Shown here: in pieces, positions 26,027 to 37,109 of the stretch
Layout of the letters: each line of letters begins with the position of its first letter
Position numbering within the stretch: the stretch's first letter is position 1
Assembly: GCF_000003605.2 (NCBI RefSeq)
Contig: NW_003145787.1
Span: 146,797 to 189,594, forward strand
Direction of reading: 5' to 3'
From: Saccoglossus kowalevskii
Lineage: Eukaryota > Hemichordata > Enteropneusta > Harrimaniidae
Length of the DNA stretch: 42,798 nt
Notes under the pieces: model-generated
The model's input: only the letters and a program-made list of their open reading frames with translations
What the model was told of the DNA's origin: nothing
The model's database searches: none
Made by a program: the position numbers and the translations under genes

Positions 26027-26363
26027 CTAATAGTCTTGAGCCATCATTCAGGTTACTGCTGCTTGGCGGTGATATAAGCATCCGTTTCAATTCATACACA
26101 TCATCTGCTAGTCGTTCGAGTTTTTCAGCTAGCTCCTCTGTCTGTACGCACGATTCCATCGGCGACTGGCTTGCTGGAACCACAAATTTATAAATGCATC
26201 TGTTGCTGGATTCTTTGGCAGGCGATTGGTTCAAAACCTTGGCCGCAACGCGGAAAGTATTTAGTATACCGAATAGCGTTACAGTAGCTATAAGGAACGC
26301 ATGGTGACTGGCCATATTGCTACCGTGAATGAAGTTGTTGAACAGATGGTGTCTGGAGGTCAT
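26027..26363 (-). CDS. Fibrinogen-related protein, exon 1: signal/anchor and short coiled coil
   Basis: 112 codons plus one base, phase 1 at the 3' end, matching exon 2; the joined protein is 334 residues. ATG at 26363 starts MTSRHHLF; a second ATG 16 codons later (MASHHAFLIATVTLFGIL) would give a more usual signal peptide and a 318-residue product. From the upstream start the same hydrophobic segment could act as a type II membrane anchor. After it comes NRCIYKFVVPASQSPMESC, a two-cysteine motif like those preceding coiled coils in angiopoietin and multimerin relatives, then a short heptad stretch (TEELAEKLERLADDVYELKRM) suited to oligomerisation. The donor, TTAG|GTTGAT, is weak, so an extra small exon between 25622 and 26026 is possible; I see none there. 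Confidence 0.7.
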
Positions 26364-27200
26364 ATTTGCAGCGCAGGCAGGTTATGTTTAGGTTAATGAA
26401 CTTTCAGATGCGAGTATAATTTTGAATAAGCATATTTCATGTTATACACGAGCGATCACCCTGAAATTAACTAAGAGTAACCAGAACCTTTTTTACAACC
26501 AAAATAAATTAAGATATTTTACATATTTGTTTTACTTTTTTAGTTGCCTCAGTTATTAACTAGATACAATCGCGTCAATGTAGTTAATTTCCATACGGTT
26601 GCTCATATATATTTAATTAGCGAAATTCGAGCGTGAGCGCTACAATCATAATATGCGTCTAGATATAAATCGAGACATTTTCTAGCAAATGCATTGTATT
26701 ATGTTGTTGCCATATGAATTGTATTGATATTCTGATTATATTATTCCCAGTCCGGTCACACATTAATACTAATGACAGCATAATTCGTGAAGTAAAATCG
26801 CGCAAAATAATTTTTGATATTGTTCTCTTTACTATTTTGAAATTTGACATTTTCTTAAGAACCTATGCCATATATCGAGGAATCTATTGCCGTACAATTC
26901 GTGCTATTATTATACTGAATGTCAACGAGTTATATAACCCACGGGTTAGTAGATTTTAATGTTCATTGCAAACACAGCCCAATACCTTATCTCTGTGGAC
27001 TATCTGACAATTTGCTTACGGACACCAAAATGTCACAAACTATATTCCGCTTTTCACAATCTGGATAATAAACAACAAAAAAATTGATTCGTGGCTACTA
27101 CCATAGTAACATCAGTCGACGCCTGTGGCTCGCATTGATACATCTCTCTGGCGGTGTTCACTCGTCAAGCAATATTGTGGGATTATATATAATTTTATTA
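26364..27200. other. Upstream region of the fibrinogen-related gene
   Basis: Presumed 5' UTR and promoter of the minus-strand gene, AT-rich, with no motif I can defend. Overlapping short frames on both strands at 26659-26959 have no domain content. Confidence 0.3.
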
Positions 27201-28094
27201 TAGCATTATCAATACCAGTGGATTTTATGACGTCATTGCAGCAGATTATTCGCGATAATGTATCCCATTATTGATTATCAAGGCCATGTGCCATGGATAT
27301 GCATACAATGTTGTTTTCGAAAAGGAATAAATGCGAAACTATTGAAAAAGAAGAGAAATTGTTAGATAACAAGTATTTAATACTAAAATCGGCATCAATT
27401 AAAACGGTCCATTACCAATAACAGCAGATTTAAATATCGAAAAATCTGACAATTTTGTGAGGGCATCGGCGTCTGTTCTGTACGCTAGAGCGCGTTCGGT
27501 TCTAGATTCCGCGACTGATGCCGCTTGCCGCTATTTTGGTGGCCTCCCGTGCTTTCAGGTTACACATGTAAGTTTCGTTTGGCTTCAAAGTATTCTTAAT
27601 CGCCGCCCTCCCTCCCTCACTATTACACAGACAGGACAGTTGCCAATAACATCTACATTCATGGTTTGAAAACACTAGTGGGATGGGGTAACTATGCAAG
27701 TACGTACATGGGATACGCACCCCTACGCACAGTCGATCCAACTGGACCACGGCGGCGATCTAGCGTAGCGTAGTGCGAGGCCGCGGCTGACACCGATATG
27801 GCATACCAATCACGGTGTGCCGTTCGCTCGGACGATCACTGCAATGCTACTCCACACCACACCACACATCATTCACTCGCAATGCAAATGAGTTCAATGC
27901 AATAATGTTGATGGATTAAAACTAGTTTCTTTCTTAGTTTGCCATATGAGATTGTGGAAACACTTTCCAAAACAAAATTTTAAATTATTCAGATTCACGG
28001 GCCAGTGTCTGAAAATATTCTGTTCACTGTGGATTTTTCTTTAAATTAAATCCGCTTTTTAGAGGCAGCAAATCCACTGGTATTGACAACGCTA
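27201..28094. mobile_element. Non-autonomous DNA transposon-like element with 25-bp terminal inverted repeats
   Basis: 27201-27225 (starting TAGCATTATCAATACC) is the inverted match of 28070-28094 (ending GGTATTGACAACGCTA): 23 of 25 positions agree. Both ends abut TA, which could be a TA target duplication as made by Tc1/mariner-type transposases. The interior, about 840 bp, has no transposase. Its middle (about 27455-27890) is distinctly GC- and CpG-rich compared with everything around it, with 70- and 82-codon frames on opposite strands that match nothing I know. A second GTGGATTT copy lies just inside the right end (28029-28036). Exact outer limits are uncertain because weak similarity continues outside. 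Confidence 0.65.
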
Positions 28095-29341
28095 CAAAAT
28101 AATAACAATAATGGACTCAAGCACACTTTGTGCTCCATATATGTCACACAAACGTAGACGTTGTTTGGTGGTCGTGGCTAGGATTTCAAAACGCTTACTG
28201 AACGAGTCGGGAAGGAACTTGTATGGGGGGGGGGGCAAACTAACATAATAAAGCACAATAAACATTCAAATAAAATAATAATAACTAGATTTAATACTAA
28301 ATATCCCTATCACAATTAATATCCTAGCACATAAAGAGAAAGATTTATCCGATCAGGTTAGTGAAAAGTGGCAATAAAGTGTCAGTGTCAAACTTCCGTG
28401 ATGATCACGTAATGAAAGCCCACGGTGTATACATCGTAGTTCTCCCACACAATGGAGATGAGGAGAGTAGCTGTGCGCAGTTGAGTAAAGTTTCTGTAGC
28501 AAGTTCAGATCTGGAGCTCAATGCTGTACCAGACAACAAGTAGTCGAACAGAGACACAAAGGCAAGGATCACGAATAGAGAGCCTTCATAGAGTAGGTTC
28601 TATAATTGGATAGAGGGTCCTTAGTAACACCTACAGTCTGAAGTGTTTCCAGCTCTCGTTGACTGTATATAACAGTACGGCGTGCAGTGTCGTCTTGTAC
28701 CGCTTGGAGTGTCAACTGCTTTAAGGTTACACCAAGGGCTGATTAAATGTTAGCTTAACAGCTGTTCATCAATGTCATTGGTAATGCAACAATAAACACA
28801 TGTGTATATGTTTACAGGAGATGGGGAGTGCGTTTAGGATCTTGTCATCATCTTGTGATATAGACACATACACGTGGTAGAGTGTAACTCAAACTAAACG
28901 AGTGTCTAATTGCAAGTTGGCTCAGCACAGTATCAAAGGCTTGTTTCACACATGTGTTACAATCCAATTAATATGATTCAAATATACTTTCCTGCATGAA
29001 CAATCGTAAACTAACGTTTCTAATCACTATACGTAACCATGCATATTGTTTCAATTGATGACAAGTTGTGTGCATTTTAATACATACAAATATAACATAT
29101 GTAATCACTTGCTGTAATAAAAAAAATATTTCACAAATATAATGAGCTTTTAACATAAAAGTCACGAGTTCGGGCCTAAGTAAGAATATTGAGTCAGGTG
29201 AAGTAACATCTAAATTTCATACCAATATATTTATATAAAAGTCGTGGATTTGTAGATATCCTACTGGCAAGCAAAATCTAGATATTGTACTATTTAGTAT
29301 CTGGTCTATAGGGATTCAGTCTAGTTAGTTCTTTAACAACG
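28095..29341. other. Gene-free spacer downstream of gene B
   Basis: Holds a run of 11 G at 28225-28235. A 60-codon plus-strand frame at 28361-28543 is less AT-biased than its surroundings but has no domain. Nothing else recognised. Confidence 0.35.
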
Positions 29342-29347
29342 TTTATT
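29342..29347 (-). terminator. Poly(A) signal AATAAA of gene B
   Basis: Canonical hexamer on the minus strand about 130 bases downstream of the gene B stop codon at 29478. Confidence 0.5.
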
Positions 29348-29477
29348 CAAAACACTCCTGGCTATAGTTCTTGGTCTCATGGGCTATCTAGCTATATATT
29401 GTTTTCAGGAAGGAAATCCAATAACGTGATTTCCACATCGGTTTACAGAAACCATTATGTTCTGATACACATATCCG

Positions 29478-29839
29478 TCAGTTAGAACTTTGTTCAATAA
29501 CAGAAATTCTCCACCCATAGCTCATATTCTCGTTTTTGTAATATGTTATCCAATCAATCCATATTTTGTTGGAATCCAACCAAAGATCCCGAGGTAATTG
29601 GGACCCGGAAAGATGCATGACTCTTGTAGACAAATCAAATGGGTCCTGGTGCAAACCGATGTCCAGATAGTCCATCCCTGGTCGTGTTGAGAAGTCTTGG
29701 AACATTATCTTCATATTGTTACCACTCGATGTAGATATATACCAGAGACAATTGTCATTATTTGCATACAAACTAGGATATCCAGGTGACGTCAGATAAA
29801 GAGTCTGTCCGGGTGTTAGAGTAATATTATATCCACATT
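29478..29839 (-). CDS. Gene B exon 11: CUB3 and stop
   Basis: Enters through TTGATTTCAG (phase 1, E-C-G-Y). CUB landmarks: ECGYNITL, LTSPGYPSLYANNDNCLWYI, MDYLDIG, IWIDW and the closing YGWRISVIEQSSN before TGA. Only two cysteines (first pair) are present. No donor follows the domain, so the protein ends with this CUB. Confidence 0.88.
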
Positions 29840-30189
29840 CTGAAATCAATAAGATAATTTACAGTATATTCAAAAATATTAAACAATAGTATCAATTTAA
29901 TGGCGGGTCCAATCCATAAGGTTATATAAGAAGCTTTCTAAAATATGATTGAAAAGTATCTTTTAAGTTAAAACAAAAAGTCATATTTTCTCTACTTTTA
30001 CCGCAGGTTTATTCTATGCTGTTGTACATGAATCCGTATACAAATATATGGTAACTGGCCCACGTTTCGCTCAAACATTCGCCATTTACCATTGTTCTAT
30101 TCAATACTTATATAAACTTATAATTGCGATTTTGTTTTCCCATATTCACACGTATTGTGTAGATAGATACAATTTTTCTAACAACTTAC

Positions 30190-30582
30190 CAGAAAGACAT
30201 GCTGAGTCAGATATTTTTACATCATCAAGAGCCACATTAGTTTTATGTAAATCCGTTGCTTCGAACATAATCTTGTAGCTGGTTGGGGTATTGAGCGGTA
30301 TTTGAGCGAATCGCCAGTAGTATCCAAGGTCTCCGTGGCGGGTTAATAACAAATTCGGCGTCCATATATTGCTTGCTGTATACGCGTAGATATATACATT
30401 CAATGTAGAAGTAAATCGGTAATAGTTAGGATGTTCATAAGAGAATTCTTGGATATTACCCATTTGATACCAGAATTGTAAACATGACTTGTCGAAACTT
30501 GGCGTCAGTGTAACAGTTTTCAGTTTAGCAATATAACTGGCTGCAGACGAGATATACATGTAGTCCGGGAAAATGTATGCTC
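30190..30582 (-). CDS. Gene B exon 10: MAM3, second half
   Basis: 131 codons, phase 1 at both ends (TTTGTTTACAG entry, G|GTAAGT exit). Contains CLQFWYQMG, LNVYIYAYTASN, GYYWRFAQIPL, YKIMFEATD and NVALDDVKISDSAC, the conserved back half of a MAM domain. A Tyr-rich insert before LNVYIY makes it longer than the equivalent exon of MAM2. Confidence 0.9.
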
Positions 30583-31441
30583 CTGTAAACAAATGCACAA
30601 CATTTATCAAGAATGAAACCAGTAGACGTGCAATTTAATTAATTGTTTACTGTGATATTATAACTCAGTAATGGATTTAAATTTACGTACACATGTACTT
30701 TATACAATACTCAATACAGTTTGAGACCCTAATTATCAAAATTGTCACATTGAAAATGCCAGATTATTTTCTTTTGAACAAAAATACGGCTTTTATATCC
30801 TGGTCGCCCTACATCTTTGAAAACTCGTGTATATGTCATTAGCTCTACGTATACGAGTTCCAGTCACCGATATACACACTCAGAGATTATAGTCGTGTTT
30901 GCTTTAAAAAGTGGCGACAGAAAATTATAATAACACAAAGGTATTTTTATTCAAAAAAAAAATTATTTGCATCTGTGCAGAATATAAACCAACAGTGTAA
31001 CTTGAGTTCATGTGTTATGTGTGTTCGCCGAATAAGCTGTGGTTATGCTCACGATAACAGGTGTCTTTGTCACTAAACTGTTCAGTGGCCTCGCTAAAAA
31101 CATTTTGTTTACATGCCAAGCCTTCAAATCTTTGTAACCGATGGATTCCCTAAATCATATTCTTAAAAAGACAATCCATACCAAGTTTGGAATACAATGT
31201 TGCCACCGATATGAAATTTACGGGATTTATTCACACAAAATGTTTGGAAATTACACATTTAGTTACATCTATCGTGGGGCTGAAAGCGGCCTGAATTGTC
31301 AATACCTAGTATTAGGTATTCTTGAATTATTATGTATCCTGTGATATTTTGAGGTACTTTGAGGTATTTGCAGCAAATGTGGTTAACTTGAAATCCGAAC
31401 CACGTCAGAAATGTCGACTACTTCATAGAGCAATCACGTAC

Positions 31442-31615
31442 CTGATGTCGTTCCGTAAGTATGATCAACATAGACATGAGTTCTTTCGAAGTCAGCTGCA
31501 CCATTCCCGTCTACCCAATCAAGGTTATCAGAGCTATCTGTCACCTGTACAAGTCCGCAGTTAGAAATGGTCTGGTCAAAGTTGCCTAAATAACCACGTT
31601 CGATCAGATTAGGTG
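31442..31615 (-). CDS. Gene B exon 9: MAM3, first half
   Basis: 58 codons, phase 1 both ends (CTAG|CA entry, TCAG|GTACGT exit). Reads GNFDQTISNCGLVQ, DNLDWVDGNG and YVDHTYGTTSG, the front of a MAM domain. The usual first cysteine (C-x-F-E) is replaced; one cysteine remains. Confidence 0.85.
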
Positions 31616-31782
31616 CTAGAATGAAAATATATACACATATATAATATATTGTTATAGATCTGTCACCGTAAAGCCATAAGTTACGCGGTAAGTGGTATTT
31701 TACGGAGTATTTTCATTCTATCATATTACGGAATGACTAAGCGCATAAGCGTCCTCTAATAATAATTAAAAAAAACATGGCT

Positions 31783-31815
31783 GCCACCAGGGTTTGAACG
31801 GACCCCACACACATA
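31783..31815 (-). repeat. tRNA B-box-like relic in an intron
   Basis: GTTCAAACC on the minus strand (31791-31799) fits the B-box consensus GWTCRANNC and is followed by CTGGTGGC as in many tRNA-SINE heads. No clear A box 30-60 bases upstream, so this is a weak SINE call. Confidence 0.2.
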
Positions 31816-32216
31816 TGTTCTCTGATTCCGTTCTAAACATTTTGGATTTCGGCATTCCCATTATTTATCCTTGGAAGGAAAAGAATGATGTATAATAATG
31901 ATAGTACGAGGAAACCTCAAAGTATGCACTCAGACAGTACACCGTCGCATCGACTTCCGCTGTGCGTCGGTCGATATACCACCGTACTGACTTCATACAT
32001 ACTTCGAAGTATTATCGTAATAACCTCATAATATATTACGCAACATAATATGGGAGAGTTATCAAATGCAACTTCTTTGCATTTTGCATTAAATAAATTA
32101 TAATTTCAAATCACTTGTTTAGCGCATACCACGCGCGAAATATTGAGCAAAATCACTTTGGGGTTTTATGGTGGTTTTGATACCTATAAACAACGTTTCG
32201 TGAAAGTAACATGTAC

Positions 32217-32558
32217 CTGATATTGTACTAACTTGTAGATTCCATCCCTGTGCATTTCCGGATATGTCATCAGATGTGAACTGCAGCCACATATCACGTC
32301 CATCAGAATTCCAGGTAGGGATAGACGTTCCATTTACACGTAAATCGTAGTGCAAGCTGACAAATCGGTTGTTACTAAAGTCCAGGTAATCGTTACCTTC
32401 AATATCAAAGTCCAATATAGTAACAACTAATGCATATCCCTCATCTGTCTGTACATGCCAAACGCATTCTTGATTGTCGCCATAGTAATCCGGATAGTTA
32501 GGTGACTGTATATTGGACAGTTGGTTCGGTGGTATGTTCACAACCCCGCCACAGTGTC
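32217..32558 (-). CDS. Gene B exon 8: CUB2
   Basis: 114 codons, phase 1 both ends (CACTCTAG entry, TCAG|GTACAT exit). CUB landmarks: HCGGVVNIPP, IQSPNYPDYYGDNQECVWHV, LDFDIEGNDYLDF, MWLQFTSDD, AQGWNLQVSTISG. Two cysteines only. One N-glycosylation site (NGTS). Confidence 0.9.
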
Positions 32559-33225
32559 CTAGAGTGAATTAACATGAATTTACATTTCCTAGTCAAGGCT
32601 CACATTAATAAAAAGTATGAGACGTACAGTAACTGAAAACTCGTTAATGAAAACAAATTTATACGATGACTCTCATTACATCATTATAATAAAGCAAAAA
32701 ACCACACTGACTAAACCAGTCACTAATAAATAACTCTAGACTGCATTTACGTTTCCTTTAAATATTCGTGTTAAATATTAGATGTTCAAATTAAACAGCG
32801 TATGCACAATCCTTTATAGTTATATGACAATGGATGACGACAATTACACATACATACAACCTTTTTAGATAATAAACCATATGTGTTATTACTTATCCAA
32901 TCAACAAATAATTATTAGCTAATACAAACTTTAAGGTACAATAATATCTTAACTAAAAGTCTAATTATGAAACAATATTCAATGGTTAAGAGTTATTTTC
33001 ATAAATCATGGAATCCTTAGATGAACGTAGTTTAAATTTCAGCCATGGTCATGAACTATTTATTGGTTTTAATATATTACCATTTTTCATCTATTACTTG
33101 CTAACTGAATTAGCAGAGTCATATTATTCGCGTTTCTGACCACGTGAATACACAAACATTGAAGCACCATATGTTATGATTTTGAGTCCCTAATCACGGA
33201 ACTAAAATAAAAACATCGATCATAC

Positions 33226-33339
33226 CGCATAGTAATGTATCCTTTCCGTCTGCGCAGTAGCTTGCCCCAGAACAAGTGTGACTCCACAATACACAGCCTT
33301 CCCCTGTGTCACAGGCGTCCATTCCACTTTCACATGAAC
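33226..33339 (-). CDS. Gene B exon 7: degenerate LDL-receptor class A module
   Basis: 38 codons, phase 1 both ends. Six cysteines are kept in LDLa order (CESGMDACDTGEGCVLW, HTCSGASYCADGKD, LLC). The calcium ligands are eroded: the standard D-x-x-x-D-C-x-D-G-S-D-E pattern reads as CSGASYCADGKD here, so calcium binding is doubtful. Compare the intact module in gene A (40876-40992). Confidence 0.75.
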
Positions 33340-33752
33340 CTTTAACAAATTAAACAATTACTGTTGATACTATGTAAAAGCAAGTGGAATATAATGGAAT
33401 GTGTACATTTTGGATACACGATTCTCCTTACTATAAGCGTTAGTATGAATGAATGAATGAATGAATGAGGTACGTGAGGTATTTACGCACAATAAATTAC
33501 ATATCATTGCAGTATTCCACACCCCATCACGTGATAACAATACATACTTGCTCCGTCATTAATATGTATTGATGCAAGCCTAAAATGTTATGATTACCGA
33601 CGCCGTGGTACATATAAAACGTGTTAACATGCGGCTTTGTTTCCATTTAAACATGGGCGAATGACAAAATATTTGGACCATTAGTTACTGTTGCATATGC
33701 AATAACTGTACAACAAGCTGGTGTATTGTGTGGCACAAAAATATTCCCTTAC

Positions 33753-34082
33753 ATATGTCACTTTGAACGATAAGATCATCTATGGCTACACGAACGCCTT
33801 CACAACAGGTCTTTAAAACAGCCTCAAATTTGACCTGGAAATATGGAGAATTATTAGGAATCTCTATACGTCCCATCAGCCATTTATTCCCAAAATCTCC
33901 CTTTCTCGTCCAACTAGGCGACTCCGTCCCCTTTTCTGTAATGATGTATACGTTTAGTTCATTGGTGTTAGACCCGGTTAGGTAATACCAGAATTGTATA
34001 CATGAAGAACCGTCAGGGTGATATAGTAATGAAGAAGCGGTGTTTGTAGATACATCAATGGAACTGATCGCCATGTAATATC
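33753..34082 (-). CDS. Gene B exon 6: MAM2, second half
   Basis: 110 codons, phase 1 both ends (GTTTTCACAG entry, T|GTAAGG exit). Contains CIQFWYYLTGSN, LNVYIITEKG, KWLMGRIEIPN, FQVKFEAVL and RVAIDDLIVQSDIC. A CC pair (KTCCEG) before the last strand is unusual for MAM domains. Confidence 0.9.
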
Positions 34083-34666
34083 CTGTGAAAACAATGTAAT
34101 GATCCTTGATTAAGAAAAATCATAAGTAACACTGACTGTTCAATGCAACATTGGATAACGTATGTTTGATTTGGTGCGATTCTTCAATACATTCAAGAGA
34201 TTGAGGCCTCGATTTAATAAGTCACAGGACTGTGCAGACATTCTTGAACATTCACAAAATGCCTTATCCATACTATAAATGTATTTCTTATGTATGATAT
34301 AAATATTCGATTCTGACCACTGTTAATGTATAGATGTCAGAATATATAGCAACGTTAACGTTCTATGAATTATTGATTGTGAATCCTCATATATCTTGTC
34401 TTGTGTGTATTTTGTCTTATCTTTGTTATATTCCCATATCATATGCTGTACTGATTTACGTATATAGTCTTCCATGTGTCATATATCAAATGTATAATCT
34501 ATAATCGGACAGTAACAACTTAGTACCATGGAACTAAGTAAAACAGATCAACATGAAACACTGGTCGGACTTATGATTTAGCCGCGCTGCGCAAAACAAA
34601 TTAGGTAATGTTCAAAGTCTAGATTAGTAATCTATTTACAAAGGTCGTCATCTGATTTCATCTTAC

Positions 34667-34840
34667 CATTTTTGCTACCATATGTATGATCGTTTACAGG
34701 AAAATCACTCTCTTGAAGGTTTGCTATCGCCGAGGCACCACTTGTTCTTATCCATCCAACGCCACTATCCCCGCTAGACTCAAACGTACTTGATCCTGCT
34801 TCTTCGAAGTTGATTAGTTGATCCAATGTTCCTAGGGCAG
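34667..34840 (-). CDS. Gene B exon 5: MAM2, first half
   Basis: 58 codons, phase 1 both ends (TTCCCACAG entry, G|GTAAGA exit). Reads LINFEEAG, SGVGWIRTSG and VNDHTYGSKNG. There is no cysteine at all where MAM domains usually have C-x-F-E and L-C-x-W, so the N-terminal disulfide is lost. Confidence 0.82.
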
Positions 34841-35161
34841 CTGTGGGAACTAGAGTTTGAAAAACAGTTCTTCAATATACGTTACGAGAATGGGTATTTA
34901 TTGAATATGCATTTATTAATTTTGAAAAACGAAACAAGGTTGACATATCATATGCTGTGGCAAATAAATTAAAGACGAAAATAAAATAAGTCTTCATAGA
35001 GTTAAAAGCTCACTGGTTGAGTTGAGTAACTAACGTGTGAGTAAGTGTACGTCGAGTGGTTTGCCCATGATTGAATATTAGCCCAGTTTGAAACTTAAAC
35101 AGAACATACAAGTTTACAAATCAGTTTTAGCTTACACATATCATTGTTAGTTAATACTTAC

Positions 35162-35272
35162 GTTCTTGACACGATGGCTCAAAATAAGGCCAAACGCAAT
35201 CGCAGAAAGTCAAGAAGTCATCACTGTAACGACAAATGCCTTCATTATAGCATGGTGGTTCGCATACAGCTT
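35162..35272 (-). CDS. Gene B exon 4: EGF-like domain
   Basis: 37 codons, phase 1 both ends (TTGCTTTCAG entry, C|GTAAGTA exit). Six cysteines spaced C-x3-C-x5-C-x9-C-x-C-x8-C (CEPPCYNEGICRYS, FCDCVWPYFEPSC). No calcium-binding D/N-x-D/N-E signature, so a non-calcium EGF module. Confidence 0.88.
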
Positions 35273-35363
35273 CTGAAAGCAACAATAAATTGATGAAGTA
35301 ATTTCCTAATTTGATAACTTGCAACAAAATCGGAATTAGAGATAATTGGTTACGTATGCTTAC

Positions 35364-35726
35364 CCGACATATGGCTGACGTGTATTTTCCATCCTAGTTC
35401 TCTGAATTCATCAAATTTCCGTCTGCCAGCAATCCAACGAATCCATACTACATTCCCACTTGACATAAAATCGCCCGGTAGAGGATCATCACCAATAAGG
35501 CGTAGTTCGCGCGTGTTCTCATTAAACTCCTTGTTTCCATTGCCCACCTCTAGGCTATCACGGTATTCATCCCCCTTGACATGGTCAAATTGTATTCGAA
35601 TACGACTATCCTCTGATACCTCAATATACCATAGACAGTAATCGGTGAAAAAAAACATGTCTGGATAATTGGGAGAGGTTAGAGTAATATTGTCTCCTTC
35701 ATCTAAAGTTACGTTACCACCACATC
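35364..35726 (-). CDS. Gene B exon 3: CUB1
   Basis: 121 codons, phase 1 both ends (ATATAACAG entry, G|GTAAGC exit). CUB landmarks: CGGNVTLDEG, LTSPNYPDMFFFTDYCLWYI, GDEYRDSLEVGNG, VVWIRW, LGWKIHVSHMSG. Two cysteines only. Two potential N-glycosylation sites at the start (NVT, NIT). Confidence 0.92.
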
Positions 35727-36476
35727 CTGTTATATAGAATATAAATGACAGACGAATAATTAAGTGATTTTCCGTTCAACTGCGAGATCTCGCGAATTGT
35801 GTGAAAGCCGCGCGCCGAACGTCTGCCGCAAAAATCGAACGATTTGATTTTGAACTCGAATTTCTTTATTTGCGATCGGTAACTCACATCGAGAGACCGA
35901 TCTTTGACAGGGAAATATTGCGTTTGACTACCCTTACTTCATCGAAATTGACCATCATCAAATGTGTACAGCACATTATTAAGCATGGAAAGATGGAAAT
36001 ATCCACCAATTTGAAAATACCTTCACGTTTGTCGAATCCCACGCGATGTGAATTTGAATAATAGTGATAAATAATGGATTGCTCGGAAATATACAGCACT
36101 ATACTGATACATTCGATTTAGATTGTACTCTGAAACGATTGATGATATGTTGAACAATTTCATTTGAGTAAGCACTCAATGAGTTCCAATCACTGAAACA
36201 ACGATTTGAAATGTTTAGATATTCTCGATTGTAGATATTTTAACTACAAATTTAAGTTCACGCTGACTGACAAAAGCTATCATACCTACAGAACATAGAA
36301 AACTACTCACAACAGATAACAACAATATCAACAATAATAAGTACATACAGACACACGAGGTGTCTTATACATTGATATATATATATATATATAATGATAT
36401 CTGTAATCAACTTTGATTTAGATTAAATTATATATCAATGGTAAAAGGCTAAACACATTTTAATAAATATACTCAC

Positions 36477-36845
36477 GAGGAGTTTCACAAGGGCGCTCCT
36501 GAATCAGTACATCATCAACCTTGATGGCACAAATCTGAGATCCATGTGATGCCTCGATTACAATAACGTGTTCCTCGTCTGTTGTATAGGGTATCTGAAC
36601 AAAGCGCCAATCATTCCTATTAGAGTACTCCAGGGCCTCCAACTTGAACATACTTGTACTTCGTTCGTCTGTTTCTCGCTTGACCTCTAGCTGGCAGAAC
36701 TGCTCCCCGTGTATCACGAACCAAAACTGGAAACACGATGGTGTGGTCGAACCTGGGTACATGGTCGATCTCAATCTTGCTATATCACCTCCATAATGAG
36801 TGTCCCAAATAGGTTGGGATGGGTGCTCAATGGTCATTACATATC
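36477..36845 (-). CDS. Gene B exon 2: MAM1, second half
   Basis: 123 codons, phase 1 both ends (CAAACAG entry, C|GTGAGT exit). Contains CFQFWFVIHG, CQLEVKRE, DWRFVQIPYTTDEEHVIVIEAS and CAIKVDDVLIQERPC, a standard MAM back half. Confidence 0.92.
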
Positions 36846-36946
36846 CTGTTTGATAGAACAACAAATTAATACTTTGTACAAGTGTAAAATAAAATATTGT
36901 TAATGCCATAGGTAAAAATCCGCAAACAAATACAGTCGTGTCATAC

Positions 36947-37109
36947 CATTGTCAGTGCCAAATGTGTGGTCCAACTCTTTGCTTTGAGCCCATGATGTTT
37001 TCCCCAGAGATTCCGTGGTGAATCCACAAATCATTTCATCTTCAAAAGTACACAACTCACTGGGTGGAATTGCTGCGAACATCAAGACTTTCAGTAATAT
37101 TGATGACAT
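36947..37109 (-). CDS. Gene B exon 1: candidate signal peptide and MAM1 first half
   Basis: The MAM part (SELCTFEDEMICGF, SWAQ, LDHTFGTDNG) ends at G|GTATGA. Two starts are possible. A strong acceptor (TTTCCTCTTTCAG, exon from 37118) gives a leader with a TAA in frame before ATG at 37109, then MSSILLKVLMFAAIPPSE, a plausible though lysine-interrupted signal peptide. Alternatively a weaker acceptor (GATGTTCGCAG, exon from 37072) joins in phase 1 to the CUB exon of gene A. I prefer the first because of acceptor quality. Confidence 0.7.

Larger units (their letters stand above)
29478..37109 (-). other. Gene B: secreted MAM-CUB-EGF-MAM-LDLa-CUB-MAM-CUB protein (11 coding exons)
   Basis: Span of the gene model. 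Exons: 37109-36947, 36845-36477, 35726-35364, 35272-35162, 34840-34667, 34082-33753, 33339-33226, 32558-32217, 31615-31442, 30582-30190, 29839-29478. They sum to 2895 bases, exactly 965 codons with stop, giving 964 residues. Every internal junction is phase 1 with GT-AG borders, so each domain is a symmetrical module. Approximate residues: leader 1-19, MAM1 20-177, CUB1 178-298, EGF 299-335, MAM2 336-503, LDLa 504-541, CUB2 542-655, MAM3 656-844, CUB3 845-964. No transmembrane segment or GPI-like tail is seen, so a secreted protein is expected. MAM and CUB domains mediate extracellular adhesion and protein recognition; closest architecture class is the MAM and LDL-receptor class A domain proteins. 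No protease domain is present. Introns hold little: a B-box-like relic (31791), GAAT repeats (33447-33468), an AT repeat (36375-36392). Confidence 0.8.

Noticed and set aside
27457-27750. Overlapping frames of 70 and 82 codons on opposite strands in the GC-rich core
   Set aside because: Long frames are expected in GC-rich sequence because stop codons are AT-rich; no transposase or other domain is present.
28361-28543. 60-codon plus-strand frame with coding-like composition
   Set aside because: Too short, no domain, and no partner exon could be matched.
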